DNA of 64,000 nt, from NCBI RefSeq assembly GCF_900094595.1, contig NZ_FMAD01000003.1, positions 124,001 through 188,000 on the forward strand, given 5' to 3'. This DNA comes from Cupriavidus alkaliphilus (GTDB lineage: Bacteria > Pseudomonadota > Gammaproteobacteria > Burkholderiales > Burkholderiaceae). The notes beneath the pieces were generated by a model that worked only from the letters and a program-made list of their open reading frames with translations, was not told the DNA's origin and did no database searches. Of this stretch, positions 29,921 to 38,181 are shown piece after piece (the stretch's first letter is position 1; every line of letters begins with the position of its first letter). The position numbers were made by a program, and so were the translations under genes.

Positions 29921-31054
29921 TCAGGCGTCGGCCTGCCCCGCCTGCGCGCCTGCCCGCGGCGGCTCTTCGGTGCGCGCCAGCGCCCGCTCCTGCCATCCCG
30001 GCGGCACCACGAACCCGCGCGAGCATTCGCGCCACCAGCCCGGCGCCTGCGGCCCGGCCGGTTCCAGCTCGCACAGCATCACCGGCGACTCGCGGCGCCA
30101 GCCGTGGTCATGGCGCGGATCGGCAAAGCGCTGCGCCAGCAGCGCGTGCAGCGTGCCGGCGTCGGCCGTGCCGGCTTCCGGCACCAGCGCGCCGGACAGC
30201 CACCCGGTACGCGGCAGGCGACACCAGCGCAGGCCCGGGCGCGCCCTGGCGCGCCCGGCCCAGGCATCGAGCGTCGACCACCAGCCGTGCAGGTGGTCCG
30301 GCGCGATCCCCAGCGTCTCCAGACCGGCCGGCACCTGGCCGTCGCGATAGAACAGCCAGCCCAGCAGGTAGACCTCGCTGCGGTCCACGGTATGGCCCAG
30401 CGCGGCCCGCGCTTCGGCGGTATGCCCGAGCGGCAGCTGGCGGTGCACGATATGGCCGAGCTTGTCGCCAAGGCGGTCGACCAGGTTCGGGCCGACGAAA
30501 TCCTGCGCCCGCGGCGGCTGGTGGCCGCCCGCCGCCATCAGGTAGAACTTGGCCGCCATCTCCCAGTGCACCACCGCACCCGAGTCCAGCTCGCGCCAGA
30601 CGAAATCCAGCTCGCCCAGCGTGCGCACGCCGTGCCGGCCGGCGCGCCGCACCGGCACGTTGGCGGCCAGCAGCGACAGCCCCTGCATATGGCGCAAGGC
30701 AAACTGCAGCAGCCGTTCGGCATGCCGCCCCAGTCGCAGGCTGCGGTTGGCGGGATCGGGGTCGGCATCGGCGCAGGGCACGGCGTGGCCGTCGGCCAGT
30801 TCGTCGATGGTGGCTGGCAGCGCGGCGGGATCCGCGCCTTCGAGCCAGCGCTGCCAGGCCTCGAGGGTGCCGGCCGGCCAGCGCGCCAGCGCGGCCCCCG
30901 GCACCGCGTCCAGCAGCGGCGGCGACAGCGTGGTCCAGGCCAGGTCACGCGCGCGTGCCGACGCAGCGCGGCGCCACAACGGCGCGTGCGACGGCCCATG
31001 GCCGTCGCCGCCGCGGGTCAGCGAGAGGTCAGGCCCCAGCTCCCGCACGGTCAT
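29921..31054 (-). CDS. DUF1853 family protein
   Basis: A 377-residue protein of unknown function. The segment LGELDFVWRELDSGAVVHWEMAAKFYL (key pieces GELDFVW and HWEMAAKFYL) is the DUF1853 hallmark and suggests a nuclease-like acidic core (E, D, E, K), though catalysis is not shown. No signal peptide. An alternative GTG start lies 3 codons upstream. Its 5' end overlaps the end of the uracil-DNA glycosylase gene by 26 bases, so it belongs to the tsaB-rimI-udg operon. Confidence 0.75.
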   Translation of the reverse strand: MTVRELGPDLSLTRGGDGHGPSHAPLWRRAASARARDLAWTTLSPPLLDAVPGAALARWPAGTLEAWQRWLEGADPAALPATIDELADGHAVPCADADPDPANRSLRLGRHAERLLQFALRHMQGLSLLAANVPVRRAGRHGVRTLGELDFVWRELDSGAVVHWEMAAKFYLMAAGGHQPPRAQDFVGPNLVDRLGDKLGHIVHRQLPLGHTAEARAALGHTVDRSEVYLLGWLFYRDGQVPAGLETLGIAPDHLHGWWSTLDAWAGRARARPGLRWCRLPRTGWLSGALVPEAGTADAGTLHALLAQRFADPRHDHGWRRESPVMLCELEPAGPQAPGWWRECSRGFVVPPGWQERALARTEEPPRAGAQAGQADA

Positions 31055-31907
31055 GGACCTCACGGGCCAGGCACAGGTCTTCCCAGGCGCGCGCCTTGTC
31101 GGTCAGCGTGCGCAGCAGGTAGGCGGGATGGTAGGTCACCACCACGGGGATGCCCTCATACGCATGCACGGTGCCGCGCAGCTTGCCGATGGGCGTGGTG
31201 GTGCGCAGCAGCGATTGCGCGGCGAAGCGGCCCAGCACCACGATTACGCGGGGCCTGACCAGCGCGATCTGCCGGCGCAGGAAGGGCTCGCACTGCGCCA
31301 CCTCTTCCGGTTCCGGATTGCGGTTGCCGGGCGGGCGGCACTTGAGCACGTTGGCGATGAACACATTGCGCCCGCGCGCCAGCCCAAGCGCGCCAAGCAT
31401 GTTGTCGAGCAGCTTGCCGGCCTGACCGACGAAGGGCTCGCCCTGCAGGTCTTCGTTCTCGCCGGGGGCTTCGCCCACCAGCATCCATTCCGCCTGGCGG
31501 TCACCCACGCCGAAGACGGTATTGGTGCGGTTCTGGCACAGCCCGCAGGCGGTGCAGCCGGCCACGGCCGCATCCAGTGCCGGCCAGTCCATTGCGGCAA
31601 TGGCAGCTTCGCGCTCCGCCTGCGCCGAGCCCGGCGCCGGCCCGGCGGGAACCAGCGCAGGAATGACGGGCGCCCGGGCTGCCGGCTGCACCGCCGGCGC
31701 CGACAGGGGCTGTACAGCCTCGGCTGCCACCGCAGCGGCGGGAGCAGCCTGAGCCGCCGTCGCGGCCACGGGCGCCTGCGCGACCGGCATCGCGGCCGGC
31801 GCGGGCGCCAGGGCGGGCACCGCTTCTGCCAGGGCGTCGTTGCGCGCGCGCGGCACCCATTCGGTGGCGATCCCCAGCACCTCGAGGAACTGTGCCCGGC
31901 GGCTCAT
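31029..31907 (-). CDS. Uracil-DNA glycosylase, family 4/5 [4Fe-4S] type
   Basis: A 292-residue DNA repair enzyme. The catalytic domain (about 105-290) has GEAPGENED (144-152), cluster Cys residues C118, C121 or C124, C190 and C206, and YHPAYLLR (259-266). Residues 27-96 are almost only Ala, Pro and Val, a low-complexity tether. It is annotated in relatives as a phage SPO1 DNA polymerase-related protein. ATGA couples it to rimI. It removes uracil from DNA. Confidence 0.88.
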   Translation of the reverse strand: MSRRAQFLEVLGIATEWVPRARNDALAEAVPALAPAPAAMPVAQAPVAATAAQAAPAAAVAAEAVQPLSAPAVQPAARAPVIPALVPAGPAPGSAQAEREAAIAAMDWPALDAAVAGCTACGLCQNRTNTVFGVGDRQAEWMLVGEAPGENEDLQGEPFVGQAGKLLDNMLGALGLARGRNVFIANVLKCRPPGNRNPEPEEVAQCEPFLRRQIALVRPRVIVVLGRFAAQSLLRTTTPIGKLRGTVHAYEGIPVVVTYHPAYLLRTLTDKARAWEDLCLAREVHDRAGAGA

Positions 31908-32464
31908 GCCTTGCCCTCCGTGCCCTCGTTGGCGGCATCCTGCGCCGCCCAGGCGCGGCGCAGCACCAGCGCGTCTTCGCGCTTGCCGCCGGGCGCCGGG
32001 TAATAGCCCTTGCGGCGGCCGATCTCGGCAAACCCGGCCGCCTGGTACAGCGCGATCGCTCCGGCATTGGAGGGCCGCACCTCCAGCAGCATGGTGTGGA
32101 TGCGGTGCGCGTGCGAGGTCGCCAGCACCACCGCGAGCATCAGGCGCCCGAGCCCCTGGCGCTGGCGCTGCGGCTCGACCGTGATGTTGAGCAGGTGCAT
32201 TTCATCGACCACCGGCATCAGCACGGCGTAGGCCACCAGCGTGCCCGCCGGATCGCGCAGCGTCAGCCCGAGATGCCCGGACTTGACCGAGTTCTCGAAA
32301 TTGCCGCGCGTCCACGGATGGCTGTAGGCGCGCGCCTCGATGCCCGCCACCGCCTGCAGGTCCAGCGCGCTCATGCGGCCCAGCGACCAGCCCTCGGGCA
32401 ACACCGGCATAGCCGGCACCTCGGGCCAGTCGTGGCGGTCCGCGAGGGGATACGCGGCGCTCAC
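31904..32464 (-). CDS. rimI: Ribosomal protein S18-alanine N-acetyltransferase
   Basis: A 186-residue GNAT enzyme. DLQAVAGIEARAYSHPWTRGNF, read as EARAYSHPWTRGNF, and VEPQRQRQGLGRLML and RPSNAGAIALYQAAGF are RimI motifs. It acetylates the N-terminal Ala of ribosomal S18. The start is GTG overlapping the tsaB stop (GTGA); a later ATG (MPVLPEGW) is possible. The order tsaB-rimI is common in proteobacteria and supports the call. Confidence 0.88.
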   Translation of the reverse strand: MSAAYPLADRHDWPEVPAMPVLPEGWSLGRMSALDLQAVAGIEARAYSHPWTRGNFENSVKSGHLGLTLRDPAGTLVAYAVLMPVVDEMHLLNITVEPQRQRQGLGRLMLAVVLATSHAHRIHTMLLEVRPSNAGAIALYQAAGFAEIGRRKGYYPAPGGKREDALVLRRAWAAQDAANEGTEGKA

Positions 32465-33216
32465 GATGCGCTCCCGGGCCGGGCCGCCGCGCGCGCCTCC
32501 GCAACGGCCTCGCGTTCGGCGATGGTCTGGGCGACCTTGTCGCGCAGGTAGACCGGCATGGCCTGGTCGGCGTCGATGGCCTCGCCGCGCGCCAGCGCGC
32601 GCAGCGCGAGGGCAACCGCCGGCTGCGCATGGGGCATCGCCTCGGGCAGCACGCGGGCGGCGCGGCCGAGGCCCGCCAGGCGTTCGCCAAACACGGTGGA
32701 GGCGTTGCCGGCCAGCCAGAATTCGCCGGCGGGCACGGCCACGGTTTCCGGCGCGCCGACCTGCATCGGCGTGAGTTCCGCCCACTCCTGCGCGGCCGCG
32801 TCCCAGCCGAAGGCCGCCGCATAGGCCTCGTCCATGCGCGCATCCAGCGCCACCAGCACCGCGGTGCCGTCCGGCAGCGCCGGCGTGGCGGCGCGGGCGC
32901 GTTCGGCGCAGGCCATCAGCGTATTGACCGGCACCACCGGCAGGCCGGCGCCGAACGCCAGCCCCTGCGCCACGCCGCAGGCGGTGCGCAGGCCGGTGAA
33001 CGAGCCCGGGCCGGCGCCAAAGGCGATGGCCGCGCAATCGGCCAGCGCAATGCCGGCTTCGGCCAGCAATTCGCCGGCAGCCGGCAGCACGCGCGCCGAC
33101 GAGCGTGCGCCGGTGTGCTCATGGCGCACCAGGCACTCGAGGCCGGCGCCTGCCGCGCGTCCGAGCGCGACCGAGCACCACTCCGTAGAAGTTTCGACAG
33201 CAAGAATCCAGGACAT
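32461..33216 (-). CDS. tsaB: tRNA threonylcarbamoyladenosine biosynthesis protein TsaB
   Basis: A 251-residue ASKHA-fold protein. ILAVETSTEWCSVAL is the N-terminal phosphate loop, and GAGPGSFTGLRTACGVAQGLAFG, read as GPGSFTGLR, is the TsaB hallmark. It forms the t6A-synthesising complex with TsaD and TsaE. The zinc-binding HxxxH of TsaD is absent, as expected. Its ATG follows a TACAAT box by only 6 bases, so the transcript may be leaderless. Confidence 0.92.
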   Translation of the reverse strand: MSWILAVETSTEWCSVALGRAAGAGLECLVRHEHTGARSSARVLPAAGELLAEAGIALADCAAIAFGAGPGSFTGLRTACGVAQGLAFGAGLPVVPVNTLMACAERARAATPALPDGTAVLVALDARMDEAYAAAFGWDAAAQEWAELTPMQVGAPETVAVPAGEFWLAGNASTVFGERLAGLGRAARVLPEAMPHAQPAVALALRALARGEAIDADQAMPVYLRDKVAQTIAEREAVAEARAAARPGSAS

Positions 33217-33222
33217 GGCGCG

Positions 33223-33228
33223 ATTGTA
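33223..33228 (-). promoter_or_regulatory. Putative tsaB -10 box (leaderless)
   Basis: On the minus strand the text is GGCTACAATCGCGCCATG. TACAAT ends 6 bases before the ATG, so the usual start point would be the A of the ATG itself. No Shine-Dalgarno fits in the gap. Confidence 0.45.
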
Positions 33229-33345
33229 GCCGTTGGGCCCGGAATCGAGGGCTTCTTCGGTTTTATACGGACGGCGCGGCCGCGCCGGGCGGCTATCATC
33301 GGACTGCATTTTCGCAACTCAAGACAGTCCACACGGAGGAACCCC

Positions 33346-33615
33346 ATGAGCGACCTGCAGGCACGCTTCGAACAGGCCCAGATCGACGTCAAGCAACTGA
33401 GCGAGCGCCCCAGCAATATGTCCCTGCTGCGCCTGTACGCGCTGTTCAAGCAAGGCAGCGAGGGCGATGCGCACGGCGACAAGCCCGGCATGACCGACTT
33501 CGTCGGCCGCTACAAGTTCGAGGCGTGGGAAGCGCTGCGCGGCACCGCGCGCGAACAGGCGATGGAGCAGTACATCGCGCTGGTGGAAGAACTGCGCAGC
33601 GGCGCCGCCAGCTGA
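33346..33615 (+). CDS. Acyl-CoA-binding protein
   Basis: An 89-residue four-helix acyl-CoA carrier of the ACBP family. SLLRLYALFKQGSEGDAHGD and FVGRYKFEAWEALRG (the K, Y and W ligands of the CoA moiety) are present. GGAGGA lies 5 bases before the ATG, and TATCAT at 33294-33299 is a likely -10. ACBPs bind medium and long acyl-CoA esters in the cytosol, fitting a lipid- and polyester-rich metabolism. It is divergent from tsaB. Confidence 0.88.
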   Translation: MSDLQARFEQAQIDVKQLSERPSNMSLLRLYALFKQGSEGDAHGDKPGMTDFVGRYKFEAWEALRGTAREQAMEQYIALVEELRSGAAS

Positions 33616-33635
33616 ATGTTTCCGGCGCGGCGGCC

Positions 33636-35117
33636 TCAGGCCGCCGGCGCCGGACGCGGCCGGATGCGCCAGGCCGCCAGCATCGCACTGGCGATCACCA
33701 CGCCCACCGCGAGGAAGGTCTCGTCGAAGGCGCGGATGCGCGCGGCCTGGAGCGCGCTGTCGCCGGCCTGGCCCAGCAACGCGCCATGCTCGGCCAGGCG
33801 CCATTGCAGCCCCACCCCCGCCAGGCTCACGCCAATGGCGCCGCCGAGCTGGCGCAGGAAGTTGATGCAGCTCGAACCCTGCGCGATCAGCGTGAAGTCC
33901 ACGCCGCGCATCGCGCCCAGCGTCAGCGACGGCAGGATGCAGCCCAGGCCGATCCGTCCCAGCACCGCCAGCGCCACCAGCACCAGGTACGGGGTCGCGC
34001 GCGAGCCCAGCGCCATCAGCAGGAACGACAACGACAGCAGCGCCAGCCCGAACGACACCTGCACATGCGGCGGGATCCGGTGCGTGAAGCGACCCGCCAC
34101 CGCAATCGTCAGCGCCAGCACCACGCCCGCCGGGAACAGCACCAGGCCCGCGCGCGACGGCGTGTACTCCAGCGCCATCTGCATATAGACCGGCAACAGG
34201 TAGGTCGAACCGAACAGGCCCGCGCCATAGATGAAGGCCACCACCGCCCCGGCCGCGAACTGCCGGTAGCTGTAGAGCCGCATATTCATCAGCGGGTACG
34301 CCGCGCGCAGCTGCCACATCACGAAGGCCGCCAGCATCAGCACGCCAAAGCCCGACAGCGCCAGTCCCGCGGGCACGCTCTCGCGCATCTCGACCACGCC
34401 GTTGAGCAGGCTGACGGTGGCGATGCCGGCCAGGCCCAGCCCGCGCCAGTCCAGCGGCTGGCGCTCGCCCATCATGATTGAGTCCACCGCCATGAAGCGG
34501 CGCGCCATCAGCACCGCCAGCAGCGTCAGCGGCACCACCACGAAGAAGATCGAGCGCCAGCCGAAGGCCTCGACCAGGAAGCCGCCCAGGCTGGGCCCCA
34601 GCGCCGGCGCCAGCACCACGCCAAAGCCGAACATGCTGATCGCCTTGCCCTGCTCGCGCTCTTCAAAGACGCGCAGGATCAGGATATTGGGTAGCGGCTG
34701 CATGATGCCCGCGGCGATGCCCTCGGCCACGCGCATGGCGATCATCACGCCGTAGGTCGGCGAGAATCCGCCCACCAGCCCGCCCGCGCCCAGCAGCAGC
34801 GACGCGCCCAGGAACGTGCGCCGCAGCCCGTAGCGGTTCAGCAGCCAGGGCGTCAGCAGCATCGACAGCGTCATCGCGATCATGAAGCTGGCCGCGACCC
34901 ATTGCGCGCGCTCCTGACCCAGCGCGAAATGCCGGCTCAGGTCGGGAATGGCCACATTGACGATGGTGGACGAGACGATCGACGAGATCGTGCCCAGCAT
35001 CAGCGTCGTCAGCACCAGCCAGCGCAGCCGTTCGCCGTAGCGCTCGCGCAGCGCCTGCCGGGTCGGCAGAGCCGGCCGCTGGCCGGAACCCTCCGGCGTG
35101 GCGGGGCCCTCGCTCAC
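33636..35117 (-). CDS. MFS drug efflux transporter, DHA2 (EmrB/QacA) family
   Basis: A 493-residue inner-membrane protein with about 14 helices. WVAASFMIAMTLSMLLTPWLLNRYGLRR carries the DHA2 motif A-like region, and NVAIPDLSRHF and VVLAPALGPSLGGFLVEAFGWRSIF, read as PALGPSLGGFL and WRSIF, are typical. It would export lipophilic drugs using the proton gradient. The start is GTG, overlapping the stop of the SRPBCC gene (GTGA). No membrane-fusion partner is adjacent. Confidence 0.88.
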   Translation of the reverse strand: MSEGPATPEGSGQRPALPTRQALRERYGERLRWLVLTTLMLGTISSIVSSTIVNVAIPDLSRHFALGQERAQWVAASFMIAMTLSMLLTPWLLNRYGLRRTFLGASLLLGAGGLVGGFSPTYGVMIAMRVAEGIAAGIMQPLPNILILRVFEEREQGKAISMFGFGVVLAPALGPSLGGFLVEAFGWRSIFFVVVPLTLLAVLMARRFMAVDSIMMGERQPLDWRGLGLAGIATVSLLNGVVEMRESVPAGLALSGFGVLMLAAFVMWQLRAAYPLMNMRLYSYRQFAAGAVVAFIYGAGLFGSTYLLPVYMQMALEYTPSRAGLVLFPAGVVLALTIAVAGRFTHRIPPHVQVSFGLALLSLSFLLMALGSRATPYLVLVALAVLGRIGLGCILPSLTLGAMRGVDFTLIAQGSSCINFLRQLGGAIGVSLAGVGLQWRLAEHGALLGQAGDSALQAARIRAFDETFLAVGVVIASAMLAAWRIRPRPAPAA

Positions 35118-35590
35118 CCCAGCCGCCCGGTATCGGCGATCTCGCGGATCTTGCGGACGGTGTCGATGTCGGCGGCGTGGTAGGCGGACTTGACGATCTC
35201 GGCGTAGCGGTCGTCGCCGCTGGCGTCGACGGCCGGCATGGTGGTGTCGTAGATAAAGCGCAGCAGCAGCGCGCCCGGCGCCGGGGTCTCGATGGCCATG
35301 GTCAGCGTGCCGCCGGCATGCTCGGCCGTGGCCGCGGTCTCATAGCGCACCAGCCGGCGCGGCTCGTAGACCACGTGATCTTCGATCGAAGCCTCGCCGA
35401 AATGCAGCACGCGGTCGATCCAGTTGTCGCCGCGGCCCACCACTTCGGCGCGGTCCAGGCCCAGCACGAAAAGCTCGGGAGATTCGGCGCGCAGCACCAG
35501 GCCCTGCCACACCTGCTCGGCCGTCAGCGGTTCCAGCTGCGGGTTGCCCGGATCATTGATCTCAACCAAGTGCTCAAAACGCAACTTCAC
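35114..35590 (-). CDS. SRPBCC family protein (AtaL-like / DUF1857)
   Basis: A 158-residue START-like protein. The N-terminal LRFEHLVEINDP and the middle GRGDNWIDRVLHFGEASIEDHVVY, read as DRVLHFGEA and DHVVYEP, match AtaL-like SRPBCC proteins, which bind hydrophobic ligands. The longest frame starts with GTG directly after GGGAGA, leaving almost no spacing; the TTG two codons later (MRFEHL) has better spacing and may be the real start. Translationally coupled to the MFS exporter. Confidence 0.72.
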   Translation of the reverse strand: MKLRFEHLVEINDPGNPQLEPLTAEQVWQGLVLRAESPELFVLGLDRAEVVGRGDNWIDRVLHFGEASIEDHVVYEPRRLVRYETAATAEHAGGTLTMAIETPAPGALLLRFIYDTTMPAVDASGDDRYAEIVKSAYHAADIDTVRKIREIADTGRLG

Positions 35591-35746
35591 TCTCCCATTT
35601 GCAATAAGTCGATATTATGAAGTCTCCGCGTATTCGCGAGACCTTTTTGTCTGCGCACTGCAACATGGGCCGACCCGGCCCTTTGGGATATCGGCCAGAC
35701 TTGCGCCAACTGCAGCTCCCGGACGTCGCGCCCGGCTGAAACATCA

Positions 35747-35769
35747 CTCCTGACAGCAGCTGTCAGGAG
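35747..35769. promoter_or_regulatory. Perfect 11-bp inverted repeat, candidate operator
   Basis: CTCCTGACAGC (35747-35757) and its exact complement GCTGTCAGGAG (35759-35769) flank one base. It lies between the divergent SRPBCC and VOC genes, 51 bases before the VOC start, and looks like the binding site of a dimeric repressor of the TetR or MarR type. No such regulator gene is adjacent. Confidence 0.55.
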
Positions 35770-35820
35770 ACCCGGCGCACAATGCGGCCGCTTTCACACG
35801 GAACGCTGCAGGAGGCTGTG

Positions 35821-36228
35821 ATGGAGTTGCTGATCAATATCGATGTCGACGACCTGGCGCGCGGCATCGATTTCTACGCGCAAGGGTTGGGACTGCGGCT
35901 GGGCCGCAAGCTGTTCGACGGCTCCGTCGCCGAAATGCTGGGCGGCAATGCCCCGATCTACCTGCTCGCCAAGCCCGCGGGCACGCGCCCGACCACGCGC
36001 GCCGCGACCCGGCGCGACTATCGCCGCCACTGGACCCCGGTTCACCTCGATTTCGTCGTCGCCGACCTTGAGCAGGCCATCGAGCGCGCGCTCGAGGCCG
36101 GCGCCGAGATCGAAGACTGGCCCCAGGAATTTGCCTGGGGCCGGCAGGCCACGCTGGCGGACCCGTTCGGGCATGGGCTGTGTTTTATCCAATGGAAGGG
36201 CCAGGGCTACGGGACTGTCGCCGACTGA
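35821..36228 (+). CDS. VOC family protein (glyoxalase/dioxygenase-like)
   Basis: A 135-residue vicinal oxygen chelate protein. LLINIDVDDLARGIDFYAQGLGLRLGRK, read as FYAQGLGLRLGRK, is the first beta-alpha-beta unit, and VHLDFVVADLEQAIERALEAGAEIE and DPFGHGLCFIQW the second. The metal-ligand positions (E and H) can be matched only in part. AGGAGG precedes the ATG chosen; an earlier ATG would start inside the leader. Confidence 0.8.
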   Translation: MELLINIDVDDLARGIDFYAQGLGLRLGRKLFDGSVAEMLGGNAPIYLLAKPAGTRPTTRAATRRDYRRHWTPVHLDFVVADLEQAIERALEAGAEIEDWPQEFAWGRQATLADPFGHGLCFIQWKGQGYGTVAD

Positions 36229-36393
36229 GCGGCCTCTCCGCGCGGCGCGGGCGTTTTCGGACAATTCGCCTGTTGCCCGCTGCGCCGGGATGTCACATTT
36301 CCATCCAGCGTCGTGCCTGCCTGTTTCCTTGATGCCCGCGGTGTAATAACATTGTGCTGACGCCACGACTGGCCACACCATGAGCAACAAGAC

Positions 36394-36642
36394 ATGAAGG
36401 CAACGATCCGCAAGATGGGCAACTCGCAAGGTGTCCTGATTCCCAAGGCCATCCTGGCACAGCTGGGTCTGGAGAATGAAGTGGAAATGGAAATCGTGAA
36501 TGACACGCTGGTGCTGCGCCGGCCCCGGCAGGCACCGCGGCAAGGCTGGGCCGAAGCCAGCCAGCAGATCGCCGCGGCCAGCGACGACACCCTGGTGCTG
36601 GGCGAGCTGCCCAACGCCGACGACGCGGAGTTGAAATGGTAG
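36394..36642 (+). CDS. mazE: MazE-like antitoxin (AbrB/SpoVT fold)
   Basis: An 82-residue DNA-binding antitoxin. The N-terminal swapped-hairpin domain reads KATIRKMGNSQGVLIPKAIL. The C-terminal tail (TLVLGELPNADDAELKW) is acidic and should block the toxin. It overlaps the toxin gene by 7 bases, giving the usual coupling. Type II modules of this kind limit growth under stress or stabilise DNA. Confidence 0.88.
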   Translation: MKATIRKMGNSQGVLIPKAILAQLGLENEVEMEIVNDTLVLRRPRQAPRQGWAEASQQIAAASDDTLVLGELPNADDAELKW

Positions 36643-36956
36643 CGCGCGGCGATGTCTGGCTGGTCGCGCTCGATCCCACCGTCGGCAGCGAGATCGAGAA
36701 GACGCGTCCCTGCGTCGTCCTGTCGCCGCCCGAGATGCACGACTACCTGCGCACGGTGACGGTGGCGCCGATGACCACCGGAAGCCGGCCGGCACCGTTT
36801 CGCATCCCGGTGACCTTCCAGCGCAAGACCGGCCTGATCCTGCTGGACCAGCTGCGCACCGTCGACAAGTCCCGGCTGGTGAAGCGGGCGGGCGGCCTGA
36901 GTGACCGAACCGTGGCAGACACCTTGCGGACCTTGCGCGAAGTGTTTGCGGACTGA
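36636..36956 (+). CDS. mazF: MazF/PemK-family toxin endoribonuclease
   Basis: A 106-residue mRNA interferase. RGDVWLVALDPTVGSEIEKTRPCVVLS, read as RGDVWLVALDP and EIEKTRPCVV (catalytic Arg 24), and VTVAPMTTG and LLDQLRTVDKSRL are the conserved blocks. It cleaves RNA at short sequences. The cut specificity cannot be read. A GC hairpin around 36963-36987 follows the gene without a T-run. Confidence 0.9.
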   Translation: MVARGDVWLVALDPTVGSEIEKTRPCVVLSPPEMHDYLRTVTVAPMTTGSRPAPFRIPVTFQRKTGLILLDQLRTVDKSRLVKRAGGLSDRTVADTLRTLREVFAD

Positions 36957-37003
36957 GTTGCGGCGCCGGGGCATTTAATGCCGGCGGACGGGCGCCGCCT
37001 GGC

Positions 37004-37019
37004 TTCATAAGCTTATGAA
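37004..37019. promoter_or_regulatory. Perfect 16-bp palindrome upstream of metQ
   Basis: TTCATAAGCTTATGAA is an exact palindrome located 48 bases after mazF and 140 bases before the metQ start. It is a strong candidate binding site for a dimeric regulator of the MetQ-like gene. I do not assign a factor. Confidence 0.55.
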
Positions 37020-37159
37020 AAAGAAATAGACGCCAGAATCGTCCGCGCCGCGCCGTCCGGACGCAATTGCGTTAATCTGTGCGCTCGCTCCGGACAGGCG
37101 ATCCCTGCTCCGCGATTGCCTCTCACTCGCCACATCACAACAAGATCTTCACCACTCCT

Positions 37160-37969
37160 ATGCGCACGTCTTTCATCAAGCGTTTGGCGGCAGCTGTGTC
37201 CGCCGTAGGTTTTATCGCCGCCGGCAGTGCCTCGGCCCAGGAACAGACCATCCGTGTCGGCACGGTCAGCGGACCGGACGCCGAAGTCTGGCAAGTGGTC
37301 CAGAAGGTGGCCAAGCGCAATGGCCTGAATGTGAAGGTCGTCGAGTTCAACGACTACGTCCAGCCCAACGCCGCGCTCGACGCCGGCGACCTCGACGCCA
37401 ACAGCTTCCAGCACCAGCCGTACCTGGACAGCCAGGTGAAGCAGCGCGGCTACAAGATGCAGAGCGTGGGCTACACCTATATCTCGCCGCTGGGCATCTA
37501 CTCGAAGAACCTGAAGTCGCCGAAGGACCTGCCTCAGGGCGCCAAGGTGGCGGTGCCCAACGACCCTTCCAATGAAAACCGCGCGCTGCTGTTGCTGCAG
37601 GCGCAAGGCGTGATCAAGCTCAAGGCCGGCGCCGGCACCAACGGTTCCAATGCCACGCCGCTGGACGTGGCCGAGAACCCCAGGAAGCTGAAGATCGTGG
37701 AACTGGACGCGGCCCAGCTGGCGCGCGCGCTGCCCGATGTCGGCGCCGCCGTGATCAACACCAACTACGCGCTCGCCGCCGGCATGCAGCCGACCAGGGA
37801 CGCGATCGCGCTGGAAGACATCCACAGCCCGTACGCCAACATCATCGTGGTGCGCACCCAGGACAAGGACAAGCCGTGGGTCAAGAAGCTGGTGGCCGCG
37901 TACCAGTCGGAAGACGTGCGCCAGTTCATGAAGGCACAGTACAAGGGCGCGATGGTGCCGTCGTTCTGA
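37160..37969 (+). CDS. metQ: MetQ/NlpA-family substrate-binding protein
   Basis: A 269-residue periplasmic receptor for D/L-methionine or a related ligand. The signal peptide (TSFIKRLAAAVSAVGFIAAG, ending ASA-QE) has no lipobox Cys, unlike most MetQ. The mature part has IRVGTVSGPDAEVWQVVQKVA, FNDYVQPNAALDAGDLDANSFQHQPYL (read as NAALDAGDLDANSFQH) and PNDPSNENRALLLLQ, all diagnostic. No metN or metI is adjacent, so it is an orphan that must use a transporter encoded elsewhere. Confidence 0.85.
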   Translation: MRTSFIKRLAAAVSAVGFIAAGSASAQEQTIRVGTVSGPDAEVWQVVQKVAKRNGLNVKVVEFNDYVQPNAALDAGDLDANSFQHQPYLDSQVKQRGYKMQSVGYTYISPLGIYSKNLKSPKDLPQGAKVAVPNDPSNENRALLLLQAQGVIKLKAGAGTNGSNATPLDVAENPRKLKIVELDAAQLARALPDVGAAVINTNYALAAGMQPTRDAIALEDIHSPYANIIVVRTQDKDKPWVKKLVAAYQSEDVRQFMKAQYKGAMVPSF

Positions 37970-38042
37970 TCGCCGGCGGGCGCCCCGACCGCTGCTTAGC
38001 GCGGTCGCCAAAGTTTTTTTCGCACGGCGCCCGCGCAAGGGC

Positions 38043-38070
38043 TTGCAAATTCCGCCGCCTTCGGTAGAAT
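38043..38070 (+). promoter_or_regulatory. tRNA-Leu promoter
   Basis: TTGCAA at 38043-38048 and TAGAAT at 38065-38070 are separated by 16 bases and precede tRNA-Leu by 16 bases, a good sigma-70 promoter. Confidence 0.65.
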
Positions 38071-38086
38071 TCGCGGCTCACCACCT

Positions 38087-38173
38087 GCCCAGGTGGCGGA
38101 ATTGGTAGACGCACTAGGTTCAGGTCCTAGCGGTGGCAACACTGTGGAGGTTCGAGTCCTCTCCTGGGCACCA
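38087..38173 (+). tRNA. tRNA-Leu (anticodon CAG)
   Basis: An 87-nt class II tRNA with a long variable arm. Acceptor GCCCAGG pairs with CCTGGGC, then A and an encoded CCA. Anticodon stem CTAGG/CCTAG encloses loop TTCAGGT, giving CAG. T-arm GGTTCGAGTCC is standard. It reads CUG, the dominant leucine codon in this GC-rich genome. Confidence 0.95.
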
Positions 38174-38181
38174 AGTTTCAG

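Noticed and set aside
36394..36956. mazEF as part of a mobile element
   Set aside because: No transposase, no repeats at the ends and codon use similar to the neighbours.
36957..37159. A SAM- or SAH-responsive riboswitch before metQ
   Set aside because: I looked for conserved riboswitch cores and saw none; the only clear structure is the DNA palindrome at 37004.
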